Shown: one piece after another, positions 23,777 through 35,079 of the stretch
How positions within the stretch are numbered: position 1 is the stretch's first letter
How the letters are laid out: each line of letters opens with the position of its first letter
NCBI RefSeq assembly: GCF_000275845.1
Contig: NW_006766885.1
Location: 1,378,604-1,442,603, forward strand
Reading direction: 5' to 3'
DNA length: 64,000 nucleotides
From: Dichomitus squalens LYAD-421 SS1
Lineage: Eukaryota; Basidiomycota; Agaricomycetes; Polyporales; Polyporaceae
The notes under the pieces: model-generated
Databases searched by the model: none
Told to the model about the DNA's origin: nothing
The model's input: only the letters and a program-made list of their open reading frames with translations
Position numbers and translations under genes: made by a program

Positions 23777-26700
23777 TCAAGGCGTAGCGACCGCCGTCGC
23801 AGACCTGCCCAACCCCGACCGGCCGTGCGCGTGCGCGTGCGCCCCATGGCCATGGCGATGCGCCCTCTGCCCCCGCGAAGCCGCCGTCCCGATCCCATGC
23901 GCCGCGAACATGCTCGCCAGGTCTCCCTCGCTGAAGCTCCTCTCCCCGCTCGCGATCGCCCCGCCGCCCGCCCTCGCCCCACCGCTGCCCGCCCTCGGTC
24001 CCTCCTCCGCCTCCCCCGCGACGCTCTCGTACGTCGGCAGATCCCGCAGGCTCGACAGCGGGATGATGCCCCCGCCCAGAAAGCCGCGGCTCGCCATATC
24101 GTAGTCGGGCACCTGCGTGAACGCGTGGTGCAGCATCTCGCGCGTCGTCATCTGCTCCGGCGCGGGCGCGGGCGTCTGCGCGCCCGACCCGCCCGCGGGG
24201 CTCGCGGACGCGCTCAGCGCGGCGAGGTTCGCGTGCGACGCTGAGCGCGCGCCTAGCGAGAACGTCGACGTGAGCGACGTGAACGGCTTCATCGCGATGT
24301 TGAACAGCCCGTGCGTGTTCCGGCTCGCCGTGCTGTGGCTGTGGACGAACGTCTCGTTGCTGCTGCTGATGCTGTTGTTGTTGTTGCTGCTGCTGCGCGC
24401 GCTCGCGCCCGTGCTGCTGCCGTCCGTGCCCGAGGAAAGCGACGCGAGGTCGGTCGACGAGCGTTCTGGGGACGCCGCGCGGCTGTTCGCGCGAGAGTTC
24501 GCGCGGCTCCCGTGTCGGCTCGGGAAGCGGCTCCCGTGCCTGCTCGTGCGCGCGCTGTGCTCGGGCGGCGTCCTGCTCGGGGGCGTCGTCCGCTGCAGGA
24601 TCGACGGGGGCGCCTCGGGGGCCTCGCGGCCGAGGCTGAGCAGGAGCTCCGTGTTGACCCACTCGAGCGGCGTGGCGCCTTCGGACGGCTCGTGCGGCAG
24701 GTGCTCGCTCCGCGGCGGCCTGGCCTGTCCAGGGCCGACCTGCCACGTCTCGTACGCCGCGGGGCTCGCGAGGCCGCTCGACGCTTCCGAGGCGAGCCCG
24801 CTGGAGTGCACGTGCGGCATGGTCGGGCTGATGCCATTCACGACCCACGCGTTCGCGACGCGCATCGTGGCGGCGTCGGGGAGGTACGCGTTCGCGACGC
24901 GGTCCCGGACGTGCGAGCTGTACGACGGGAGGACGTCGGCCTCCGGCTCCTCGTCCCCGATCACCGCCTCGCCGCCCTCGACCTCGGAGGAGCCGAGCAG
25001 CAGTCTGCGCGTCGCGAGCGTTGCGGCGCGCGCTTCCTCCGCGAGGCGGCTGTCGAGGACGTGTATCGGCAGCGAACAGCGCAGCTCCGAAGTGTGGCCG
25101 TCGAGATTGGCGATCAGGATCGACCACCGTACGCGATGCGATACCTGGATGGGCTGTATGCGTCGAAGTGAGCCTTTGCTGGAAAGAAATAAGCTCAGCC
25201 TCGGAAGAACTCACCTCAAGCGAGTGGCTCGGCGTCGCGTGGATCGGGACCGTGACGTTCAGCGTCGTGACCACGTCCGTGGATATTTCTGTATCATCGT
25301 CGGCAGGCTCGGACGACGGCCCAGCTTGCGGCGGAAGTTCGACCGAGCTCGCGTTGGCAAAGGGGTGGGCCGACTGTTCAGGACTGATCTGGACCGAGAA
25401 CGGCGCGGGGCCACCGCTCGACGCCGATGAGCGCGTCGTGGTCGTCGTGAGCGGCGCGAGCTCCGCGGGGGTGTGCGAGGGCGACTGCGGTCTCGAGCTG
25501 GTCGACGGCACGGGCGGGAAGTAGCCGTTGCCGCTGTTGGAATGGTGCGAGAGCGGCTGCTGCGCGTGCCCGGGCGTGTTCGGCGTCGAGTGGCGGCCGC
25601 TGTGCTGGCCGCTGTGCCCGTGCCCGTGCCCTGTGAGGAGGGGGACGCGGAAGCGGTGCACCTGCTCGTCGACGCAAACCGCCTTGCCGTCGACGATGTC
25701 GTGCTTCGTCGTCGCGATCACGCGCGTGTTCTCCTGGCAGCCCGTGCGCGCCCAGAGCTTGACGGTCTCGTTCACGGTCGTCGTGACGTGCAGCACGCGC
25801 GCGCCCTTGACGAGCGGCTGGAACTTCACGACCGCGGACAGCCGCTCGCCCGCCGCCCACGCCTTGTGCGGGATCATGATCGAGTACATGAGCTTCTCCG
25901 GCCAGGTGTTCTCGATCTCGAGCGTTTGCTGGTACTCGAGCGCCTCGGACCCGAACCCGCGCATGATCACGATGGGGTGCACGACGGTCAGGTCGCGGTG
26001 CGCGAAGCCGAAGCCGCCGCGCACGGCCTGGGCGCGGAGCTTGTACTGCACGGACGCACCGCCGAGCGCAGAGGTGTAGATGGACGACGGGAGGGAGCCG
26101 CCGATTTGGAGCTGGAAGGGAAACAGGTGGCGGCCGGCCTTGAGGGTGTGCGCGTGATGTCGGTCGCCTTCGAGGAAGGACCACTCGTGATTGCAAACGA
26201 CGTAGGTCAGCTGAGAAGAGCTGAGAGAGAGGCTGTAGGAACAACTCGGTTAGTATGGTGTCCGAGAGCGCTTAAAGGTCAATAAGTGAACAGAAGCCGT
26301 GGATCGCCATCCAGGAAGCAGAGATGGCGAGCGCATATTGCGGTTCGCTGCAAGCACGCAGCCACGAAGGCTGCGGCGCCCGAGTAGAATTAACTCGGCG
26401 CGTCCACGACATCGAGTTCACGAGAAAGAGCGCAGGGCCAAGTGAATGGGTTGACGCCGTTTGTGCGAACAACGCTCCACAGGTGTGCGGGGAAGAAGCG
26501 GGGCGGGGTCATTGGACCTCATCTGAGGAAAGACTAGACGTAATGGCGGATACTCACGATTCTGTGGCAGCCATGGGCAGGCGGGCCTTGCCTCTGAACT
26601 GGAGGGTGATTTCCTTGATGGAGGTGGGCTCTGTGAGGTGCAGGACTACGTTACCGCTGAGTAGAGCGGGGTGGACGTCGACGCCGGTGCCTCGGAGGCA

Positions 26701-26934
26701 CAAGACATCGGAGTTGACATGGATCTCGAGGTGGGGGTGCCTGTCCGACTTCTCCTTGTGTGGCATGTCGTGGCGGTCGCGTGTTTGTTGTGTTGGAGGA
26801 GCGAGCTCTGGGGGAGGGGGCAAGACTTGTTGGTTTGGATCGAAGGGCCGCAAAGCAGCATGAAGGGCGGCGTGGAGAGCGTCTTCCTCCTGGGGCGGAG
26901 GAGGAGACGGAGGACGGTGCAGTACATAAGACAT
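23777..26934 (-). CDS. Alpha-arrestin (ART-type ubiquitin-ligase adaptor)
   Basis: Three exons, 26934-26558, 26232-25215 and 25153-23777; 923 residues. Arrestin-N: LEIHVNSDVLCLRGTGVDV, EITLQFRGKARL, then across the 316-nt first intron YVVCNHEWSFLEGDRHHAHT, LKAGRHLFPFQLQIGGSLPS and VQYKLRAQAVR. Arrestin-C: IENTWPEKLMYSIMIPHKAW, AGERLSAVVKFQPLVKG, LWARTGCQENTRVIATTKH and, across the second intron, VSHRVRWSILIANLDGHTS and LRCSLPIHVLD. The tail is low complexity with poly-Asn (CTG/TTG-repeat DNA at about 24355-24395) and LPSYSSHV and LPTYESVAGE motifs. (L/P)PxY motifs recruit Rsp5-type ligases. Fungal ARTs direct ubiquitination and endocytosis of nutrient transporters. The Ser-rich tail is a likely phosphoregulation zone. 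Confidence 0.92.
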
Positions 26935-28363
26935 GGCGCGAAAGGAACCGAACAAACAAGAAGCAGAAGAAGGGCCGAAGAAAGGAAGAGGGTGAGGACA
27001 GAGGCGACAGGTGATGAATAGCAGTTGGCAGAAGACGGAAGAGATGGAAGCAGAGGGGCCAAGGCTCGGCCTGGGAGGGGGAGGACGCCTCGAGGGGTGC
27101 AGCGGAGCGGGTAACGATACAACAACAACAACCAGGAGCACTGAGAATACGCGATCCAGATCCGTTTGTGTTTTCCGGGAAAAGTACTTAGCTCGCGGCG
27201 GTCGCCTCTCGCAGGTACTCGGGGAACCCGGCACGAGCCCAGAGCCCCCGTCCCAGATCTCCGATCCCACATAAATTCCTCGTTGATAACCGTATTAATC
27301 CGACGTCATGAAACCGCCCCGGTCCGGCCGCCCCCGCTCAGTCCCGGCGCTCGCCGTCGCCGTCGGAATCACGCAGGATCAGTCCTGCTGCAACTGGATT
27401 CGTCCCAGCCTCGCCTCCTGCTTCATGATGGCGATTCGATCCGTCTCTCACACCGCCCTATCGTTTCCCTGCTTTTTCTGACACGTCTCAGCATTCGCAG
27501 CTACCATCGATAGTCGTTTTCCATTCACTCTGCTGCGTACGCCTATGCATCCATATATACTGATTCATGTCGCCCTTCTCGTCTTCGACAACGACCGATT
27601 GGTACGGTCGCATACCTGCCCCGTATCCACGCGAATTTCGAACCGGTGTTTGAACCCATCGCGCCACAAGGCCTCTGCGAACCCCGATTATTCTCCTTTC
27701 AGTCGTCTGCACATCCTGCATACGCTCGGCTCCCACTACTACTCCCGTCTGCCTTTCTGCTGCCCGCCCTCTGCACGGTTCCCTTCTTCCCAACCCGGGC
27801 GTATCTCGGCCCATCTGCGGCCCATCCACAATCAAGCTTACTGTATCAAACTCAGCTCAGCCTCCGCCAGCTTGCAATTGCCCTACTCCGTTGGCGTTCC
27901 TGTGCCCTACGCCTGTGCCAGTCTGTGCTTTCTCCTTCACGCCTGTGCTTCGGAGTGATGCTCGCACCAGCGATCTGCCTGTTGTGTACCCCCGGTACCC
28001 GCGGCACATCCAACCTTGAGTCTGTCGGCTCGATGCGATGTCTCTCGACTGATGTTTCCTGCAACTTCTAGGACCATCATGAACCTCCCATGCTGCGGCT
28101 TCGGAACGCGGTCTCCCGCGGAAGCGACGTCGTCCTCCGACCGTCCTTCACGCGACCTCCGCGCACATTCCCATCCTGCTCCAACACATTGAAATATCAT
28201 GCGACACTTCGCATGGCGGAGAAGATTGTTTTGTCGCGTGAGCTTGCGGGTTGTCCTGGCAGCCCCGCGGAGATGTCTTCGACTGCCGTATACGCCTGGG
28301 AGAGCATGTTTACTCTAGCCTCGCTCGGGGGAGATGCATAGTCTATGCTCTGTGGGCTAGGTT
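26935..28363. other. Intergenic, arrestin promoter side
   Basis: Pyrimidine/purine-biased 5' flank of the arrestin gene, then short frames only. An open frame at 28090-28341 may belong to an alternative model of the next feature. Confidence 0.4.
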
Positions 28364-28987
28364 ATGCCAGAGAACTACCTCATGTCCCGACTGAATTCTC
28401 AGACCAAGCTGAACTTGGCAACAGCAACGGCATTGGACGCTTCGTTTCAGGAAGTTGCCGAGTACTACTTGAGCATCATGAGCCTCAGATTTTCCAGGTT
28501 TCGCACCCTCTGCACCCTCCGGCCAATTCCCAGAACACCATTAAGTTTATTGGGTTCCACGGGCCTCCTTTGGCCCCCGAAAGGATCTGCAGGTACGTTC
28601 CCAGGCGCATAACAGCTTCCATTTCCCCCCTTCCGCCCGCACTATCTAACTCGTCGGTCAAGGCGAATTCTCGAGGCGCGAGCAGTCTGCTAGTGCCTGC
28701 ACAACAAATGACTGCACAGTGGAACGTTTGCTCCGCGCGCCCTCCGCCGGTGACGCTTACCATGACAGCGTCGATCTTGATCGCACCGCGCCGCAGCCCA
28801 GCACACCACTTCTATCTAGAATGGACAGGTACGACCGTGAACTGTGTCTTGGTAAGCAAGCGCTCGTCACGATGTGCCGTATGTTTCTTTGTTCTGTTCT
28901 GAACGCAGACTTCGAGTTTTACCGAGGTCCCTCCACGTCGGAGCGGAGGTTGCGGCGGAGGCACGTTCGTTGTTGGTTGGTCTGTGA
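28364..28987 (+). CDS. Doubtful small spliced gene
   Basis: Exons 28364-28592, 28663-28828 and 28909-28987 keep phase (donors GTACGT and GTACGA) and would give 157 residues, with ATATALDASFQEVAEYYLS early and Ser/Thr/Pro-rich later. No family is recognised. The same first exon is also fully open in a second + frame (EFSDQAELGNSNGIGRF), which can be joined phase-consistently to an upstream exon at 28090-28235 through donor GTGAGC. Only one model can be right, and both could be chance. It is listed because two independent intron junctions fit. Confidence 0.25.
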
Positions 28988-31625
28988 TACTGTGGTATTT
29001 TTGTCACCGGTAGGACCTGCCGCGGACGTCCGACTTGGAAGGGCCGAATAATTTCCTGTAGTACGTGCACCGCGGCCGTAGACCGGAGCCGAGAGGCTAC
29101 TGTCTCTTCGCGGTACGTGTGTAAAGACTCGGACGGGTTCCCCATCTCGATGGCGCTATCTGTGACTGTGATCTTCCGCAATCTGTTCGTCCAGATGCAC
29201 AGATACGAGATATGTGCTAGGGTCGCGATGAGAAGTTCATTATGTAGAACCCTTTCGCAGCCAGTTCTCTGAACTGTCGGCGCAGTGGACACACTGTCAA
29301 GCGCGCTATTGCACGATGATTATTGGCGGTCGAGGCGATGTGCGAGGGACCCATCTCAAGCTGGATATAAACTGGGAGCGCTGACAAATTGAACTACCCC
29401 ACCGGTTTCAAATTGCCTGCGAAAGGACTCTATTTGGGTCCGTTGAACCGCGCGTGGCCGTGTGTACTGTAATTCCGATGCTCACTGAGCTTTTTCTGTG
29501 TTGCCGATCGATATGTCAAAAAGACATTGTGAGAATACTCAGGTATGTTTTGAAGTCCTTCGGACGCGTGGCGGCACGTACGCGACAGAACGTTACGACC
29601 AGTCGACCAAATCGTCGTGAAAGCCAGTCGAGCTTCCATTCTGGCCGCACGGACCACCTGAACACAATTGCTCCAGATTGCACTTCGGCCGCTCACCGTT
29701 ACCGGAGTTTTATTTCGAGCATGTCGTGTCGTACCGCGATGCGCGATCTGCACTGCATCGTTTGGCGAGTCCAGACAACGGCCGTCTGAACGATTATCCC
29801 TTCGCCCCCCGAGCATCGCGCCATTGTTGACACCCCGAGCAAACCGCACGCGTGCGGCGTGCCTGCAATCTTCTCACGCCGGCGACCGCACGCAGGCTCG
29901 GCAAAGATGCAATTGCCTCATTTCCGCATCTTGGAAACCTGCAGGACGACTCGGTGGACGTGGCCAGGGAAAATCGTACGGCAGCGACATCCATCTTCCT
30001 GAGCGATAGGACCTCGCGCCCCTGACGCGCGGCCAGCCTCGTTTTGTCGGAATGCTTGTGAGTTTCCTCGTCGGATGCCTATCTGGGCCACAGCCGCGCT
30101 TGTTGTTCTTGACAGTTCCGAGGCTTGGTCTGTTCCCAGGGGCGATGAACACAGTACGCCTGCCGACGAGGCGAGGACGCCGCGAGGTACTTAGCGCGTA
30201 TCGGATACGCCCATCGCGCACGTTCGCGTGAAGAGCGTGGGCGGTTTCTCATGTCGCGATGTGGCCGTGTGTGGACGCTGCATGGAAGTTGGAAGGTGGT
30301 GGCAGTTGGATTGATTGTTGATTTGTGCCGCAACAAGCGGGCCGTCGTTCCGCCCCCGAAGATACTACTTACTGAACTGTTCGACTGTCACAGAGCATGT
30401 CGGAGCCATGGATGGTGGACGCTGACATGACCAGCGGCCGACGAGAGCTGGAACCTGTACAGTCTATGGAAGCTGCACAAACACCCTATCTAGCACGGAG
30501 TTTCCGTTCTCGGGACTTCCTGGATCGTCTCTGTACGCACTTTCAGCTTCTCCCCGGCTGTATCGGTTTCTCACAGAAAGAGAGCTAGCCGACCGCCCTG
30601 TATCTGTATCATTTGCGTTCTGGTCGTTGGGCGTCCGCTGGAGTCAGTTGCCCACGATAAGGAAGCGCTGTCACACTATACGAGCCGAGTGAGGCTGCAG
30701 TAGTTCCTATCCAACAGCGTCCGATCTGAGGGTGCTCGCTTCGTCCCACCTCGTATCAACAGAATCCCCGTCCTTGCGCGGCGCAAGGCCTAGACACCAG
30801 GCCTTTTCGAAGGCATCGCTTTAGGGCTTCTGGAGTGCTAGCCGCGGAAGCGGCGATCGTGGATACAGATGGACACATGCATGTACGTACGTAAAGTTAC
30901 ATACGGTCGAGACGATCCTTCAGGCAGCCAAAACCAATAGGCTTATATCTCAGTGCAGACCAGGACTACCCTACATGGCAGGTGGATTCTGAGGGAATGG
31001 AAGCTACGTAGTCGGAGCTGCGGCTTCTCAAGACCGCTGCGCATAATTGAAGGACGAGAACACAAGTGACGGCAAGCTATGCATGCACCTGTAGAAGGGT
31101 GGGTCCAAAATAAATAGCAGGGCAGTTCGCGACTAGACCGATGGAAAGCATGGAGCGTCGACAAAAGACTGTGGCGCGACAGAGTCTAGACCCTGGGTCA
31201 ACGATCTAGGACGCGCTCAGTCGGATCTGCTCGAACGAGGGTTGCTTCGACAAGACGGGAACTGAGCATACGTAGGTTCGGCACTGTCATACGAACGGTT
31301 TTGGTGTGAGACCAATGGGACAACTTACTATAGCATTTTGATCACGCTATTAGCATGAACTTGATTAGCGCAATTGTACAGACTCGGGTATGGGTATATG
31401 GATTGTCCCAAGTACAATTAGCAGATGACAACTTCTAGGCACGAAGCTGCACCATGAAGGCTTCCATGCAGGCGTCACGCAGATGGAGGTAAAGGCATCC
31501 CCCAACGCAGGCCTGAGAGTGAGAGGAGTGAGGCAGGCTGGGTTATATCGCATAGCAAGATAACGACACTATGATACATACACAGCGGACGTCTAGCATA
31601 TCAGAGCGTACCAGGCAGGAAGGCC
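28988..31625. other. Gene desert, 2.6 kb
   Basis: No frame above 141 codons, no family motif, no splice-linked exons, no tRNA and no clear repeat were found by eye. The largest apparently empty stretch in the left half of the window. Confidence 0.45.
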
Positions 31626-33813
31626 CTACGCCTTGTACAGCGTATCCAAGAAGGCCTCCGCAACGCGTCCGACCAGCGCCGACCCGACGGGGCTCGACTT
31701 GCCGAGTCCTGTACCAGACGCGGAGGCAATAGACGTATTAGTTCAACCAGACCAGCACGCGTTGCAGAGAAGGCAACACGCACCGTAAAGCATGACCATG
31801 GTCCCCTGGCCAGACGGCGAGAGCTTGGCCTCGCCCACCGCGTCCTTCAGGTCGGCGATGAGCTGGTCCACCACCGGCACCGTCAATCGCTACACGTAAT
31901 TCGATGCCCTTCGTCAGCACCTCGTCCGATCTGTGCCTATCCCAAGCAAAATGTGAAGAGCGAAGGCAGACGCACCGTAACGGCAATATGCACCGCGGCG
32001 GGGTTCGAGATCCCGTTAAGGTGCCAGCCGCGCTTGCTCATCTTGTCCCCGACCTCGAGCACGTTCAGACCCGGCTCTTTATGCGCGGCCGCGAACGCGA
32101 CGACGGACGCGGGCGGGTTGCCGAGCACGCGCAGCTCCGGGATCTCGGTGCGGATGCGGTGCGCGATCGTCTTCGCCGCGGTCACGATCGACTTGCAGGA
32201 CTCGAGGTAGCCGTTGTGGCCCATGTACTGCATCGCGGCCCAGGTGCCCGCGATAAGAGCGCCCGGGCTAGCGAGAAGAGGGGGTATTCCAAGGTAAGGA
32301 GGTTTGCTAACGGGGCAATCTAGGAAGGGACGCACCGGGAACCGGCAATGCTGGGGCTAGCGTAGACACCGCCGACCCAGTGCGGATTGATGTAGTACTG
32401 GAAGCGGCGCAGTTGCGCGTCCTTGTACATGACAACTGAGTTGCCCTTGGGCGCGAAGCCGTACTGACCAGGACACTGTCAGAGCATGACTCTAAGACAT
32501 GTGATTCTGAGAGCATTCTAACCTTGTGAGTGTCGCAACTTATGCTGGTGACTCCTTGAACCCTAAAGTCAAAGGGCTGGACAGGGAACCCGGCCTCTTC
32601 AAGGAAGGGCATGATAAAGCTACCCAGACAGCAATCAACGTGCAGGCCGATCTTGTGTTTGGATGCGAGCTTGCCCAAGGCAACGATGTCATCCTGGTTA
32701 CCGTCAGGGAAGTTGATTGCGGAACCGACAAGCTGAAGTCCGCGTGAGCTTGTATATTCTCCTGACGCATGATGTGACTGCACTGACTAGGATAGTATTC
32801 GGGTTGATTGCCCGCCGGACACCCCTTATGTCGACCTGGCGAGTCTCTGGGTGGACTGGAATAGTGTGTACCTTGACGCCAAGGTAGGCAGCCCCTTTGT
32901 CGAATGCAGCGTGCGCTGATATAGGAATGACTCTGCATACAGTACAAAAGTCAGTGTTCCGGGACGATGCCTGGCAGTCGAACGACAAACATCTCGGGAT
33001 CCGTGATGCCCTTCGTCGCCCTGGCCCAATCGCGGTATGTCTTCACAGCCATGATGATAGACTCGGTACCGCCGGATGTTGTTACGCCGGCGCCAGTAGG
33101 ATTGTTGTACATCTTGAGACACATTGCGACGATCTCCGCCTCCATCTTGCGGACGGCCGGAAAGACGTCCGGATGCAAGGGGTTTGATACGCAATATCTC
33201 TCGAAAGCAGCGACGATGACTCTTTGCATATCCTCCCCACCATCTTGAAGTAACATAGACAGACATTCAACATGGAGCAAAAGCGGGCGGACTTGTATGG
33301 GTGCTCACGATAGATGGCTCCGGAAACCTTGCCATCCCTCCAGTTGACATGGTTGCCACTCTCCTCGTCCATCTTTGCCATCTCCTCTAGGATCCAATTT
33401 TGGTCGTGCCCTTGTGCCGGAAGGGACAGGTGGCGCGTCACGCCGGGGCCTTGAGGAACCATCCTCTTCTCAATGTCCAAGCGCGTCTTCCCGAGCTCTG
33501 TCTCAACCTTCTTGCGCGCCGAAGGCAGGCGGAGAGCGAGCAATATCGTTTCCTACAACTTGGACTTAGTACATGATTTTAATAAGGCATGGTCTGGCAT
33601 ACGTACCTGGAGAACCCATTGGTAGAAGTCATGTGCCGTCTGCACGATACCCCTGGCGCGTAGATGGCGATGGGCTTTGAGCGTGCGCGAAACGACGTAG
33701 TAGACGACGATGGCGTTCGTCAGGTTCTGCCATGGGGTGTGCCCTGCGGGCCAAAGAACCGCGACCGCCGATTTGGCGGCTGCCACGAGACTGAGAGCGT
33801 TCGAGTTGCTCAT
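31626..33813 (-). CDS. DPL1: Sphingosine-1-phosphate (dihydrosphingosine phosphate) lyase
   Basis: Nine exons: 33813-33607, 33552-33309, 33243-32991, 32932-32788, 32732-32523, 32463-32336, 32267-31976, 31889-31784 and 31708-31626; 555 residues. A PLP enzyme that cleaves phosphorylated sphingoid bases to a fatty aldehyde and phosphoethanolamine, the exit step of sphingolipid breakdown in the ER. The N-terminus has a membrane segment ([13 protein letters not shown]). Landmarks: [95 protein letters not shown] and the PLP lysine motif CDTHKYGFAPKG. Then follow [20 protein letters not shown] and [14 protein letters not shown]. Every junction keeps phase and falls inside conserved motifs. Divergent from prefoldin 4 with 372 bp between starts. 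Confidence 0.97.
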
Positions 33814-34185
33814 CTTGTAAGTGTTGCTTCAAGTCGCCCGATATGCCACGGGTGTTGTTATACGTCCAAGATTCGGCCAAGGTGCACGTAGATCTCCCGG
33901 GCAAGAAACCAATTGCTTCCGGGACGCGTGTAGGGCAGCTGCGCAGCAGGCTGAGACTGTCTGAGGCAGTGATGGAAGGCAAGCAAGGGCCTGGTGCAGC
34001 GTCCGAGCCGTGCGTCTTTGGTCGCGTCGGCGCCATTGCGTCAACACCGATCGCCCGATCCTCCGAGTCGGCCCTCCGGTCATCAAATTCGGCCCGCTGA
34101 GGCCGCAGATGAATCGCATCAAGTAATTGACACATTTGGGAGCCCAGTGTCGAGCCAAGGGCGATCGACGACGACAACCGCCACG
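33814..34185. promoter_or_regulatory. Shared divergent promoter, DPL1 / prefoldin 4
   Basis: 372 bp between the two start codons, so both promoters must lie here or overlap. No clear TATA box; frames inside it are shadows. Confidence 0.4.
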
Positions 34186-34829
34186 ATGCGCATGGCACGT
34201 ACGATGTTCTCCTAGTCGCCGTCTATGTCGCAGTCTAACGCGACCATCAGCTATCACAAGAGGAGGAACGTGACGACAGCACCGAGGTGACATGGGGTAC
34301 GCTTTGTCTCTCTGACCTGTACCCGGACGCAAAACCGTTCATGTCGCGCTACCGCTAGAGGACCAGCAGAGGATCAATACGTTTTCGAAGCTCAACACAC
34401 GACTGCGGGCAATTGAAGAGAGGATTGAGGCGCTGAAGGTGCGTTCCGCGGAGCCTATACGAGGGTACCTTGCTGAACTATGCTTGCTTTGTATAGGTGG
34501 AGAAGGAAGCTCTCGACGACATCTCGATGGAGCTTGAGCTCGCAGACGAGGACCAACCAGTTTTGTACGTCTGCGCTGTCTACACTGTCTTTTTTCATAC
34601 ATCCCCACTTTGCCATCCCATAACGCGACTCCTCAGGTACAAAGTTGGCGAAGCCTTCATCCACATGCCCCATTCACGAGCCGTCAAACGACTGGAGAAA
34701 GACTTATCCGGCGTCAACGACGAGCTCACGAAGTACACGTCCAATGCAGAAGAGTGCGAGAAGACGATGAAGGAGCTCAAAGTGACCCTCTACGCCAAAT
34801 TCGGCAGCGCGATCAACCTCGATGAGTAA
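34186..34829 (+). CDS. Prefoldin subunit 4
   Basis: Five exons: 34186-34198, 34261-34296, 34359-34438, 34497-34564 and 34637-34829; 129 residues, the normal size. Prefoldin is a hexameric co-chaperone that passes nascent actin and tubulin to the CCT chaperonin. The product shows VTWEDQQRINTFSKLNTR, an N-terminal coiled coil (AIEERIEALKVEKEAL), the hinge LADEDQPVLYKVGEAFIHM and a C-terminal coiled coil (LEKDLSGVNDELTKYTSNAE) ending GSAINLDE. The first exon carries only 13 coding bases and the second 36. The start was chosen because only this ATG gives a phase-true join to QEERDDSTEVTWEDQ. Confidence 0.95.
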
Positions 34830-35079
34830 ATCGAGCCTCCTTTCAGGCGGGTTCTTTCATCTTGAGAGAAGCGGGAGGATTTCAGGCACAACCTCGGCGA
34901 AGGGAGCCCATTACTGTACACTTGTATTCTTCCATTGCACCAATGTCCCTATCGCATGCTACGCAAAGCCTACACGAACGCCAAACAACAGAACGAGAAA
35001 GAGGATAGACTACAGGTGTGTAGGGGGAACATCACATGCAACACACAACGCGACGAGAATCGATCCTCCAGCCCAGCGG

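Noticed and set aside
24117..25430. 437-codon + strand frame
   Set aside because: Lies opposite the arrestin tail, where high GC removes stops; no family signature, and the minus strand has a clear arrestin frame.
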